The translations under genes and the position numbers were made by a program. The notes under the pieces were generated by a model that made no database searches, was not told the DNA's origin, and saw only the letters and a program-made list of their open reading frames with translations. From Thioalkalivibrio sp. XN279 (GTDB lineage: Bacteria; Pseudomonadota; Gammaproteobacteria; Steroidobacterales; XN24), in assembly GCF_011089885.1 (NCBI RefSeq), contig NZ_JAANBD010000029.1, positions 303,092 through 367,091 on the forward strand: 64,000 nucleotides of DNA. Reading direction: 5' to 3'. This document shows, piece by piece, positions 24,093-32,728 of this stretch (the first letter of the stretch is position 1; the number at the start of each line of letters is the position of its first letter).

Positions 24093-25823
24093 TCAAGCGA
24101 ACAGCCACGCGAGGCATGCAGCCACCAGCAAGAGCAGCAGGGCGGTCAGCGCCCATGCGCCCAGTCGCGCCTCGGCGCGCCCCAGCGGCCCGGCACCTGC
24201 GAGCACCCGTCCCGCCATGGCGCCGCCAAGCGCTCGCACCTGCGCGAGCTCCCGTGGCAGCCGCTCGCGCATTGCGTGGCCGAGGCCATGTCCGATCGCC
24301 AGCACCGCCCGCTCCAGCAGGATGCCGATGTCCCCGGGCGGTACCACCGGCAATGTCCGGCGCCCGTGGCGCCGCCATGCCGACACCGCGACGAGGGCCA
24401 GCGCCACGGCGACCGCCGGTGGCCATAGCGCATGCAGGGCGCCCGCAGTGGACATGAGTGTTGCCCGCACGGAGGCCGCGGCCAGCCACCACGGCACCAG
24501 CAGCGCGGCAGCGGCGAGCGCCAGCCAGGCGGCCGTCACCCGCACGGGCAGACGCCCGGCCGCGCCGTCCGCGCCCGGCCATGCGACCCACAGGAACCGC
24601 AGCAGGAGTAGCCCCGTGAGCAGCGAGCTGAGGGTCAGCATCGGCGGGACGACGTCATGCCAGGTGCCCGCGTCCGGGAGGGCGCCCTTGATGCCCAGCT
24701 TGGCGGCGAGGCCGCCGCTGAACGGGGCACCGGCCATGGACCAGGCCGCGAGGCAGAGCACCACCGCAGCCGTCCGCGCCAGGAGCGGCGGCAGCGCGTC
24801 GTGCACCATGCCGGCGCCGAGAAACAGGGTCCCTTTCACCAGGCCGTGGTGGACGATGTATACCAGCAGCGCCGCCTGCGCCAGCGGCCAGCATTCGGGC
24901 AAGGCCAGGCCCAGCCCGACGGCCAGCGTCATCACGCCCATCTGGCTGACGCTGGAATAGGCCAGCACGGTCTTGGCCTCGCGCTGCGGCAGGCCGACCA
25001 GCACGCCGTAATACGCCGTGAACAGGCCGAGCGCCGCAAGGCCGGTACCCCACGCCGGCAGCGCCAGCTCACCGAGCGGGAGAAAGCGCATCCACGCCAC
25101 CAGGCCGGCCTTGATCATGGCGCCGGACAGCACTGCGCTGGCCGGGGCCGGCGCCACCGGGTGCGCCAGCGGCAGCCAGAAATGCAGGCCGGCAACGCCC
25201 GCCTTGACGCCGAAGCCGAGCACCAGCAAGGCGATGATGAGGTGGTCGCGCGCGCCGCTCGCGGCCGTAAAGCTGGCGCGCATGTCCCCGAAATCGGTGG
25301 ACGACTGGCTGGCCAGCATCATCAGTCCGGTAATGACGCAGACCTCGCCCAACACCACCATGGCGATGTAGTAGCGCCCGGCATGGCGCGCGCGCGCCGT
25401 GCCCGAGTGCACCACGAGGCCGTAGGACGCGAAGCTCATGAGAGCAAAACCGAAATAGAAGGTCACCGCGTCGAGCGCCGCCAGCAGCACGAAGTTGCCG
25501 CTCATCGCGGCGAGGAACCAGCCGAAGAAGCGCGCCCGGCGCCCGCCGGCCTCGATGTAGTGTGCGGCGAACAGGCCGGCGGCCAGCCACAGCGCCGCCG
25601 TCGCCGGCAGCAGCGTCGCGCCGATCACGTCGAGGCCGAGGCGCGCGTCGAGGAGCATCCATGTCGCCCCGAGGTCGCGCGCGCCGAGCGGCCGCGCCAG
25701 CAGGGCCGGCAGCGCGGCCCAGGGCGCCAGCAGGACCGCCACCTTGCGGGTACGGAGCGGCACGAGCCCGGCGGCAATGACCAGAGGAACAGCGACGGCC
25801 GCGAGCAGGGCCGGATAATTCAT
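24093..25823 (-). CDS. NuoL/MrpA-like proton-conducting membrane subunit
   Basis: A 576-residue polytopic protein of the Proton_antipo_M superfamily. It shows the antiporter-helix lysine motifs KAGVAGLHFWLPLAHP, SGAMIKAGL, YSSVSQMGVMTL and HHGLVKGTLFLGAG. The glutamate usually present in helix 5 (as in FYEALTL of its neighbour) is replaced, the aligned stretch reading GFALMSFASY. It is the last gene of the operon, overlapping the preceding one by 4 nt (ATGA). Together with the three preceding large subunits it is expected to form the ion-translocating arm of the Mrp-type complex. Its exact subunit name (MrpA N-part, MrpD or NuoL-like) cannot be fixed by eye. Confidence 0.82.
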   Translation of the reverse strand: MNYPALLAAVAVPLVIAAGLVPLRTRKVAVLLAPWAALPALLARPLGARDLGATWMLLDARLGLDVIGATLLPATAALWLAAGLFAAHYIEAGGRRARFFGWFLAAMSGNFVLLAALDAVTFYFGFALMSFASYGLVVHSGTARARHAGRYYIAMVVLGEVCVITGLMMLASQSSTDFGDMRASFTAASGARDHLIIALLVLGFGVKAGVAGLHFWLPLAHPVAPAPASAVLSGAMIKAGLVAWMRFLPLGELALPAWGTGLAALGLFTAYYGVLVGLPQREAKTVLAYSSVSQMGVMTLAVGLGLALPECWPLAQAALLVYIVHHGLVKGTLFLGAGMVHDALPPLLARTAAVVLCLAAWSMAGAPFSGGLAAKLGIKGALPDAGTWHDVVPPMLTLSSLLTGLLLLRFLWVAWPGADGAAGRLPVRVTAAWLALAAAALLVPWWLAAASVRATLMSTAGALHALWPPAVAVALALVAVSAWRRHGRRTLPVVPPGDIGILLERAVLAIGHGLGHAMRERLPRELAQVRALGGAMAGRVLAGAGPLGRAEARLGAWALTALLLLLVAACLAWLFA

Positions 25824-27376
25824 CGCGCCAGCAGGAAGGCCGTCGCCAGCGCGACCGCAAGCATCATCAGGCTGGTTGCGGGCCAGGAGCGCAGGCGGAT
25901 GTCCAGGGCCTGCATGCGCCGTGACCAGGCGGAGCCGTCCCACAGGCCGAGCAGGAACGCCTGGCCGGCATCACGCAGCCGGGCGAGATCCTCCAGCGCC
26001 AGGTTGCGTCCCGCGTTCACCGCGACAGCTGCGGCGCGCTGCAGTGGCAATAAAAGGTCCCCGGGCGCCACCGCCCCGTGCGCGCGCGCCGGAGTGAAAC
26101 GGTGCCACAGCAGCCCCAGGGTGATGCCGACGGGCGCCGTCCACACGGCCGCAAACCCCGGCGGCGCAGCCCACCAGGCCAGCCCCAGGCCGATGGCCGC
26201 GAGCGCCACGGGGAAGAGCACCAGGCGCGTGGCATCGCCGGCTGCCGTCTCCCACGGCGCCGTGCGGCGCAATGTGACCGTAAGCGTGACGCTCGCCATC
26301 ACCGCGGCCAGCGCCGGCAAGAGATCGATGCCTGCCGGCAACGCCGTGCCCGCATGCACCGCGACTTGACCTGCCGCCAGTCCATGCACCAGCAGCAGCG
26401 ACGCCGCGGCGAGATCGCGCAGCCAGCCGGTGGCCTGCAGGCCCAGCAGGGGCATGGCGGCGCAGGCGGCCAGCAGCGCGAGGACCAGCCAGGGCAGCTC
26501 GGCCCCTGTCCCCTCGCCTGCCGGCAGGGCGAGCAGCAACAGCGCCGAGCTGGCGGCAACGGCATAACCCAGGGTGGCGCGACCCCGCACCTGCAGCAGC
26601 CCCGCCGCGGTCGCCCATGCAGCGCCCAGCAGGCCGAGCAGCAGGCACGCGGCCGCAGCCCCCGCAGCGCCCGCGGGCAGCAGCTTGATGCCGCCCTGCC
26701 ATGCCGCCCCGGCGGGCACGGCCGCCAGCAGCACGGCACCCGGCCGGGTGGCGGCCGACAGTGCCGGCGGCAGCCAGCCGTGCGCCGGCGGCACAGCGGC
26801 GCGCAACAGCAGCGCGACCGCCGCCAGCACGGCCAGGTGCCCGCCGATACCCGCGGCGGGATGCGCCATGTCGCTCAGCAGCAGCTCGAAGACCAGCAGG
26901 TCGCTGACGACCAGCAATACGATCAGGGCGCCGCGGGGACGACGATCCGGACACACCTGCTCGCTCGCCATGACGGCGTAAATCCCGTAGCCCACCGCCA
27001 GCATGCCTGCGTACACCAGCGGGCCGCCGCGCGCCAGCGCCAGGGCCAGGGCGCCGGAGAGGGTGATCAGCAGCGCCGTCACGGGCGGCCCGCGCTCGCC
27101 GGCACGGGTCATCAGCAGCCCGGCGACGAACCAGCTGCCACCGAACAGGAGCAGGGACGCCCGTGCGCCACCGTCCAGGACCAGTGCCGCGGAGCCCTGC
27201 ACGAGGAGATCCGGCAATGCCATTTCCTGCGGAGCGAGCAGGCCGGCCACCGCGAGCGGGAAGGCCGCGACCAGCGCGACGAGCCAGCCCGTCGACAGCT
27301 CGGCGCGGCGCGGCGAAAGCGCCAGCCAGGCGACCGCGACCAGGGGCAGGAGCGGCAGCGCCAGGAGCAGCTTCAT
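25820..27376 (-). CDS. degenerate antiporter-like membrane subunit
   Basis: A 518-residue, very hydrophobic protein at the position of an antiporter-like subunit. Alignment by eye to its neighbours finds LLRAAVPPAHGWLPPALSA where others have a lysine before the HxWLP motif, and LVHGLAAGQVAVHAG where they have HHGLVKGTLF; key proton-path lysines appear lost. It is sandwiched between two canonical subunits with ATGA overlaps on both sides, so it is translated as part of the complex. A structural or spacer role is inferred. The start at 27376 gives MKLLLALPLLPL, a good first helix. Confidence 0.72.
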   Translation of the reverse strand: MKLLLALPLLPLVAVAWLALSPRRAELSTGWLVALVAAFPLAVAGLLAPQEMALPDLLVQGSAALVLDGGARASLLLFGGSWFVAGLLMTRAGERGPPVTALLITLSGALALALARGGPLVYAGMLAVGYGIYAVMASEQVCPDRRPRGALIVLLVVSDLLVFELLLSDMAHPAAGIGGHLAVLAAVALLLRAAVPPAHGWLPPALSAATRPGAVLLAAVPAGAAWQGGIKLLPAGAAGAAAACLLLGLLGAAWATAAGLLQVRGRATLGYAVAASSALLLLALPAGEGTGAELPWLVLALLAACAAMPLLGLQATGWLRDLAAASLLLVHGLAAGQVAVHAGTALPAGIDLLPALAAVMASVTLTVTLRRTAPWETAAGDATRLVLFPVALAAIGLGLAWWAAPPGFAAVWTAPVGITLGLLWHRFTPARAHGAVAPGDLLLPLQRAAAVAVNAGRNLALEDLARLRDAGQAFLLGLWDGSAWSRRMQALDIRLRSWPATSLMMLAVALATAFLLAR

Positions 27377-28866
27377 GGCGCGTACTTCCGTGCCGCGATG
27401 AACTGCACCCAGTCCAGCGGCGTGCCCGGCATGGAAGCGAACAGCCCCCACGCCAGCACGGCCGCGGCGGTGGCCAGGGGCGGCAGCAACAGCATCCACG
27501 CCGTCTCCTTGCGCCCGAAACTGCGTTCGTGCGGCCATTCATCCGGCGGCGCGTCGAACCACGCGGTGCGCAGGATGGGCAGGAAATAAGCTGCGTTGAG
27601 CACACTGCTGCCTGCCAGCACGAACACCGCCCAGTCCTGGCCCACCTCCAGCGCGCCCAGGCCGAGGTACCACTTGCTGATGAAACCCACCACCGGCGGG
27701 ACGCCGATCATGCCGAAGGCGGCGATCGTGAAGGCGGCGGTGGTCCAGGGCATGCGCCGGCCGATCCCCCGCATCTCGCTCACCTTGTGCACGCCGAGCG
27801 TCTCGGCGTAGTTGCCGGCGCAGAAGAACAGCGTGATCTTCATGAAGCCCTGGTGCACCAGGTGCACCAGCCCGCCGATGGTGGCGATGGGACCGGCGAT
27901 GGCCACGCCGAGGGTGATGTAGGAGACCTGGCTCACGGTGGAGAAGGCGAGGCGCCGTTTCAGGTCGTCCTGGAACAGCGCGCGCAGCGAACCGTAGATG
28001 ATGGTGATGGCAGCCAGGATCGCCAGCGGCAGGGTGACGCCCAGGCTCGCGGCGTACTCCACGCCGAAGACGTCGTAGACGATGCGCACGATGCCGAAGG
28101 CGCCGGCCTTCACCACCGCCACGGCGTGCAGCAGGGCGCTCACGGGCGCCGGGGCGACCATCGCCGTGGGCAGCCAGGCATGCAGGGGCACCAGCGCCGC
28201 CTTCACCCCGACGCCGAGAATGAGTACGGCGAAGATCGCGCGCAACACCCCGGGGTCGATGCCCAGCCCGCTGACGAAGCCGCGATCAACAAACTCCAGC
28301 GTGCCGGTCAGCGAGTAGAGCCAGATAGTGCCGGCCAGCACCAGCACGCCGCCGAACAGGGTGTAGGCAAGGTAGGTGCGCCCCGCCTTGCGCGCCGCCT
28401 CGGTGCCGCGGTGGACCACCAGCGGGTAGGTGGTGAGCGTCAGGGCCTCGTAGAACACCAGGAAGGTGAGCAGGTTCCCGGCCATGGCCAGGCCCACCGT
28501 GGTGGTCACGCAGAGGCTGAAATAGCCGAAGAAACGACTGCGGTTGGGCGAGTCCTCGAGGTAGCCGATGGCATACACCGTCGTCGCCAGCCACAGCACC
28601 GCGGAGAGATTCACGAACATCAGCGACAGGGCGTCGGCATGCAGGCGGAAGTCGATCCCGGGCACCAGCGGGATGCTCACTTCGTAGTCCACGCCGTGGA
28701 ACACGCCGATCATCATCAGCACCAGCAGGATGATCTTCAGCACCGCGCCGCCCAGGTTCAGCGTGATGCGCAGCGCCACGGCTTTTTCCGGCAAGGTGAA
28801 AATGATCAGGCCCGGCACCAGCGAACTGGCCAGCACGAGCAGCGGCAGCCATGCATTGCTGGTCAT
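27373..28866 (-). CDS. MrpD/NuoM-like antiporter subunit
   Basis: A 497-residue membrane subunit of the Proton_antipo_M family, with all the usual residues: the helix-5 glutamate in FYEALTLTTYPL, lysine in GVKAALVPLHAWLPTAM, KAGAFGIVRI, AFSTVSQVSYITLG and HQGFMKITLFFCAG. It is expected to conduct protons or exchange Na+ for H+. ATGA overlaps link it to both neighbours. The start at 28866 (MTSNAWLPLL) has good helix character. Confidence 0.88.
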   Translation of the reverse strand: MTSNAWLPLLVLASSLVPGLIIFTLPEKAVALRITLNLGGAVLKIILLVLMMIGVFHGVDYEVSIPLVPGIDFRLHADALSLMFVNLSAVLWLATTVYAIGYLEDSPNRSRFFGYFSLCVTTTVGLAMAGNLLTFLVFYEALTLTTYPLVVHRGTEAARKAGRTYLAYTLFGGVLVLAGTIWLYSLTGTLEFVDRGFVSGLGIDPGVLRAIFAVLILGVGVKAALVPLHAWLPTAMVAPAPVSALLHAVAVVKAGAFGIVRIVYDVFGVEYAASLGVTLPLAILAAITIIYGSLRALFQDDLKRRLAFSTVSQVSYITLGVAIAGPIATIGGLVHLVHQGFMKITLFFCAGNYAETLGVHKVSEMRGIGRRMPWTTAAFTIAAFGMIGVPPVVGFISKWYLGLGALEVGQDWAVFVLAGSSVLNAAYFLPILRTAWFDAPPDEWPHERSFGRKETAWMLLLPPLATAAAVLAWGLFASMPGTPLDWVQFIAARKYAP

Positions 28867-30302
28867 GGCAGCACGCCTTCGAGCAGGGGCAAGGCCCAGG
28901 GCGCCACGAAACCGAGCAGCACGGCGCCGAGAGCCAGCAGCAGCGCGGTCCATTCCATGGTCGCGGGGACGTCATGGCGCTCGTGGTGATGCTCGGAGCT
29001 GGTGAAGGCAAAGCCCAGCACCCGGAACACGTAGGTCGCCGTGAGCAGGCCGCCGACGATGATGATCGCCGCCCACGCGAACTGCCCCTGCGCCATTGCG
29101 GCCTGCAGCAGCAGCCACTTGCCGACGAAACCGCCGCTGGGCGGCAGTCCCGCGAGGCTGATCCCCGCCAGGGCGAATGCCGCGAGCGTGAGCGGCATGC
29201 GCTCCACCACCCGGTCGAGCTCGTCGATCTCGTCGTGCCCGCCCTGCGTCATGATGCTGCCCGCGGCGAGGAACATGGCGCCCTTGGCAAAGGCGTGCGA
29301 CAGCGCCAGATAGACGGACCCGCTCCATGCCAGCTGCGGCTCGAGGCCGGCGAGCGGAAAGGCGATGAAGAGGTAGCCGAGCTGGGCGACGGTGGAATAG
29401 GCCACCAGCAGCTTGAGCCGTTTCTGGCGCAAGGCCTGGATGGAGCCCCAGAAGATGGCCGCGGCGCCCAGGCTGCCGAGCAACATCGGCACGCCCTGGC
29501 CTTCCGGCGTGAAGGTGAACCACAGGCGCAGGATGAGATAGAAGGACGCCTTGACCACCAACCCGGAGAGCAGCGCGCTCACCGGGGCGCGCGCGCTGCC
29601 ATGCGCCGGCGGCAGCCAGACGTGGAAGGGGAACAGGCCGGTCTTGAGCAGCAGGCCGGCGATCATCGCCCCCAGCGGCACGGCCAGCTGCAGGCCGCCC
29701 TCGGCGCGCTCGCCGAGCAGCGCTAGATCGACGGTGCCGTAAGCGTGGTACAGCAGCGCGACGCCGACCAGGTAGGAGAGCGATCCCAGCAGGCTGACCA
29801 GCAGGTAGCGCATGGCCCCCCACAGCGCGGGCCCCGACCCGGTCAACGCCACCAGCGCGACGGCGGAGAGGCCGAGCAGTTCCAGCGTGACGTAAAGGTT
29901 GAACACGTCGCCGGCCTGGAACAAGGCATTCAACGCCGCCCACAGGAACAACCACAGCGGCCAGAATCGCCGCACCTTGTCCGGGTGGTTGGTAAGGTAG
30001 ACGCGCGCATAGACACTGACGGCCGTGCCGACGATGGCGGCCATGGCCAGCATCAGCACGCTCAACCCGTCGGCAACCAGGTCGATGCCGAGCGGTGCGC
30101 CCCAGCCACCCGCCTGGTGTCGCTGGGTGCCCCAGGCAACGAAGTCCAGCAGCACGCCGAGCGCCGCCGCCGCGGTGAGGAAAGCGAAGCTGAGACCGAT
30201 GGGCGCCGCGTGGCGCGGGCGCAGGAAGGCGGCGAGCGCGCCCAGCAGGGGCACGGTGATGGCGAGCACCATCCAGGGCAAAGCTTGGAGCCAGGCGCTC
30301 AT
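28863..30302 (-). CDS. mrpD: MrpD-like antiporter subunit
   Basis: A 479-residue subunit, the first large one after MrpC, which is the MrpD position. Motifs: helix-5 glutamate in VTLELLGLSAVAL, KTGLFPFHVWLPPAHGSA, VVKASFYLILRLW, AYSTVAQLGYLFIA and SHAFAKGAMFLAAG. The histidine-rich loop SEHHHERHD near the C-terminus is unusual. It begins 6 nt after the mrpC stop. Confidence 0.9.
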   Translation of the reverse strand: MSAWLQALPWMVLAITVPLLGALAAFLRPRHAAPIGLSFAFLTAAAALGVLLDFVAWGTQRHQAGGWGAPLGIDLVADGLSVLMLAMAAIVGTAVSVYARVYLTNHPDKVRRFWPLWLFLWAALNALFQAGDVFNLYVTLELLGLSAVALVALTGSGPALWGAMRYLLVSLLGSLSYLVGVALLYHAYGTVDLALLGERAEGGLQLAVPLGAMIAGLLLKTGLFPFHVWLPPAHGSARAPVSALLSGLVVKASFYLILRLWFTFTPEGQGVPMLLGSLGAAAIFWGSIQALRQKRLKLLVAYSTVAQLGYLFIAFPLAGLEPQLAWSGSVYLALSHAFAKGAMFLAAGSIMTQGGHDEIDELDRVVERMPLTLAAFALAGISLAGLPPSGGFVGKWLLLQAAMAQGQFAWAAIIIVGGLLTATYVFRVLGFAFTSSEHHHERHDVPATMEWTALLLALGAVLLGFVAPWALPLLEGVLP

Positions 30303-30308
30303 GTCGGC

Positions 30309-30638
30309 TTATTCGCCCTCCTCGTCCATGAGGTCGCGCTCGCGATCCTCCGGCAACGCCGGCTTGCCGGTGACGTAGGCGATGCGCAACACCAGCGCCA
30401 GCGCCAGCGCCGTGGCGGAGATGGCAACCACGATGCCGGTGATGACCATGGCCTGCGGTACCGGGTCGACCGGTCCGGTGCCCATGGCGCCGGCCCCCAC
30501 CAGCAGCAGGAATGCGCCGCTGCCCATGACGTTGATCGCCAGCACCTTGCGGATCAGGTGGGCGCGCAGCACCAGCGCCCAGCTGCCGATGATCAGCAGG
30601 CCGAGGCCGGCACAGGCGTAGAGCAACGGGCCGCTCAC
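30309..30638 (-). CDS. mrpC: Mrp antiporter subunit C
   Basis: A 109-residue, three-helix NuoK/MnhC-type subunit with IRKVLAINVMGSGAFLLLVG and PQAMVITGIVVAISATALALAL, the two signature helices. The C-terminus is a charged tail (DRERDLMDEEGE). The GTG start overlaps the MrpB stop by 4 nt. Confidence 0.9.
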   Translation of the reverse strand: MSGPLLYACAGLGLLIIGSWALVLRAHLIRKVLAINVMGSGAFLLLVGAGAMGTGPVDPVPQAMVITGIVVAISATALALALVLRIAYVTGKPALPEDRERDLMDEEGE

Positions 30639-31327
30639 GGCTCGCCCTCAGGCCGGCCGCCGATGAAGAGGCCGGCCAGGATCAAGGCGATGCTGACCGT
30701 GGCCGCGGTCTCGATGAGGAGCATCAGGGTGCCGGCGAGATCGCGCGGATACTCCAGCAGCTGCACGCCGCGGGGCATCACCCCCAGCGCGACGACCACG
30801 AAAAACCCCAGGCCGATGACCACGCCCCAGCGCATCGGCGCCGCCGGCAGCTGCAGCACGGGGCGGCGACCGGAGATCACGAACAGCACGCCGGCCGCCG
30901 CCAGCACCGCGCCCGCCTGGAAGGCGCCGCCCGGGCGGGTGGCCCCGGCCCACAACAGGTAGGCGCAGATCAGCGGCGCCAGCGGGATGAGCACGCTGTT
31001 CATGCCCAGCAGCACCGGGCTGGGCTCGGTTTCGCGGATGCGCGGCGCCGGCCCCAACGCCCATACGCCCATCAGGGCGGAGGTCAGCACCGCCATTTCC
31101 AGCAGGGTGTCGTAGCCGCGGAAGTTCAGCAGCACGGCAGTGACTGGATTGTCGGTGCCGCTCTGCGCCAGCGTGTCCGCCACCGCCGCAGCGAGCCCCG
31201 GCGAAGCCGGCCCGGCGAGCAACGCTGCCACCAGCCCGCCCGCCACTGCGACCAGGAGCAGCGCCAGCCCGGCGCGCAACAGCAGGCTGGGCTCGCCGCG
31301 ACCTGGCTGGCGGCGGCTATTCATCAT
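30635..31327 (-). CDS. mrpB: MbhE + MnhB fusion subunit of Mrp complex
   Basis: A 230-residue protein. The N-terminal 110 residues carry the MbhE-type stretch TAVLLNFRGYDTLLEMAVL, which in canonical operons is the end of MrpA; the rest is an MnhB domain (LLWAGATRPGGAFQAGAVLA). The separate MbhD-type gene upstream supplies the other MrpA C-terminal segment, so the MrpA tail is divided between two genes as in archaeal Mbh operons. It overlaps its neighbours by 11 and 4 nt. Confidence 0.87.
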   Translation of the reverse strand: MMNSRRQPGRGEPSLLLRAGLALLLVAVAGGLVAALLAGPASPGLAAAVADTLAQSGTDNPVTAVLLNFRGYDTLLEMAVLTSALMGVWALGPAPRIRETEPSPVLLGMNSVLIPLAPLICAYLLWAGATRPGGAFQAGAVLAAAGVLFVISGRRPVLQLPAAPMRWGVVIGLGFFVVVALGVMPRGVQLLEYPRDLAGTLMLLIETAATVSIALILAGLFIGGRPEGEP

Positions 31328-31622
31328 CGCGCCTCTGCCCTTCGAGATCGTCGCCGGGCCGTTCGTCGGTCTTGCCCGGCAGGCGGCCCCAGGTGGCGAG
31401 CAGCAGGGCGCCCGCCAGGCCGGCGCCGATGGCGGCCTCGGCCAGCGCCACGTCGGGGGCGCCCAGGCGCACCCAGCCCATCGACAGCAACAGCCCGAAG
31501 GCGATGAACAGCACGATGCCGCGGAACAGGTCGCGGCTCGACAGCGCGGCCCAGGCCACCCACAGCAGCACCACCACCAGCACCCCGTCCAGGACCAGGC
31601 CGGCGTTCACGGCCGGCTCCAT
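31317..31622 (-). CDS. MbhD-type subunit (DUF4040)
   Basis: A 101-residue protein with three helices and the DUF4040/MbhD signature RLGAPDVALAEAAIGAGLAGALLL, which in canonical Mrp operons is part of the MrpA C-terminus. The charged tail (GQRRDDE) overlaps the next gene. It overlaps mrpG by 16 nt. Confidence 0.87.
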   Translation of the reverse strand: MEPAVNAGLVLDGVLVVVLLWVAWAALSSRDLFRGIVLFIAFGLLLSMGWVRLGAPDVALAEAAIGAGLAGALLLATWGRLPGKTDERPGDDLEGQRRDDE

Positions 31623-31909
31623 GGCTCGATGCCGCGCCGCAGGCTGGAGCGCGCGATAAGGTGCGACGCTGTGGCGCCCGCCAGCAGCACGAGCATCCAG
31701 ATCACGATCAGCTTGCCGACCACGGCGAGGGAGCCGGAACGCAAGGCCAGTCCCAGGACTGTCAGCCCCAGGCCGACGTTGTCGCCCTTGGTCACGGCGT
31801 GCAGGCGACTGAAGACGTCGGGGAAACGCAGCACACCGATCGTGCCGGCGAAGAAAAAGCCTGCGCCGGCGATGATGAGAGCGGTGCTGAGCAGATCAAT
31901 CACCTGCAT
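31607..31909 (-). CDS. mrpG: Mrp antiporter subunit G
   Basis: A 100-residue, three-helix protein with the family pattern GTIGVLRFPDVFSRLHAVTKGDN and a second helix pair (KLIVIWMLVLLAGATASHL). It starts with an ATG 14 nt inside the end of mrpF. Confidence 0.9.
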   Translation of the reverse strand: MQVIDLLSTALIIAGAGFFFAGTIGVLRFPDVFSRLHAVTKGDNVGLGLTVLGLALRSGSLAVVGKLIVIWMLVLLAGATASHLIARSSLRRGIEPWSRP

Positions 31910-32171
31910 GCCCGCCTCCCCGGCTCCACACGCGCTGCACGAAAGCGACAGCCGCGACTGCGGCCAGCAGCGCGAACACCAGCGCCACGTCCCGCAGCGC
32001 CGGCTGCGCCATGCCCTCCGCCAGCAGCAGCAACACCGCCACGGCGGTGGTGCCGAACAGTTGCGCCGCGATCATGCGGTCCGCGGCCGTCGGCCCGCGC
32101 ATGACGCGCCACAGACCTGCCGCCAGGTTGAGGAGCAGGAAGGCGCCCACGCCCAGCAGCAGCTCGTTCAT
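31896..32171 (-). CDS. mrpF: Mrp antiporter subunit F
   Basis: A 91-residue, three-helix protein with RVMRGPTAADRMIAAQLFGT, the strongly conserved MrpF motif containing the functional aspartate. It overlaps mrpE by 4 nt (ATGA). Confidence 0.9.
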   Translation of the reverse strand: MNELLLGVGAFLLLNLAAGLWRVMRGPTAADRMIAAQLFGTTAVAVLLLLAEGMAQPALRDVALVFALLAAVAAVAFVQRVWSRGGGHAGD

Positions 32172-32701
32172 GCTGCACCCCCTGCCTGCGCCGGCTGCTC
32201 CAGGGCCAGGCCGAACAGGGCCGCGATGCGCGGCTCGAGGTCCAGCACCATGGCATGCATGTCGCGCCCCGTGTCCAGGGTGTGGACCACCAGCTCGTCG
32301 TCCACCAGGTCCGCGCTGAGCGTGCCCGGCAACATGGTGACCACGTTGGCCAGCGACACCCGGCAGACGCCCGCGGGCAGGCGCAGCCGGTGGCGCACCA
32401 GGCCCGGCTGCAGCGGCATGCGCGGCAACAGGGCGCGCCGGGCGACGTCGCTCGCGCCGGCCAGCGACTGGACCGCGAACCACGGCAGGAAGCGGGCGAC
32501 GCCCCGCAGCGAAAGACGGTATTCCGTCCACAGCTGCAGGCTCAGCCATGTGGCCAGCAGGACGAAAGGGGCGCCGACGTACCAGCCGCCGCCCCCGCTG
32601 AGCACCCACCACAGGGCGGCGAACAGCAGCAAGCGACGCAACCATGCCTGCCACCCCGGTATGCGGGATGTGCGCGCGGCGGGCATGGTGCTGGCGTTCA
32701 T
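32168..32701 (-). CDS. mrpE: Mrp antiporter subunit E
   Basis: A 177-residue MnhE-type protein: two N-terminal helices, then a cytoplasmic domain with the conserved SLANVVTMLPGTLSADL and DELVVHTLD motifs. It opens the antiporter operon 27 nt downstream of a methyltransferase gene with which it may be co-transcribed. The ATG at 32701 could be replaced by one 15 nt further in. Confidence 0.9.
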   Translation of the reverse strand: MNASTMPAARTSRIPGWQAWLRRLLLFAALWWVLSGGGGWYVGAPFVLLATWLSLQLWTEYRLSLRGVARFLPWFAVQSLAGASDVARRALLPRMPLQPGLVRHRLRLPAGVCRVSLANVVTMLPGTLSADLVDDELVVHTLDTGRDMHAMVLDLEPRIAALFGLALEQPAQAGGAA

Positions 32702-32728
32702 CTTTGCTCCGTTGGCGGTCGGCTCCGT

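Noticed and set aside
24093..32701. Operon as part of respiratory complex I or a membrane hydrogenase
   Set aside because: MrpB/C/E/F/G-type subunits are present and no NuoB/C/D/I-type or hydrogenase subunit is encoded nearby.
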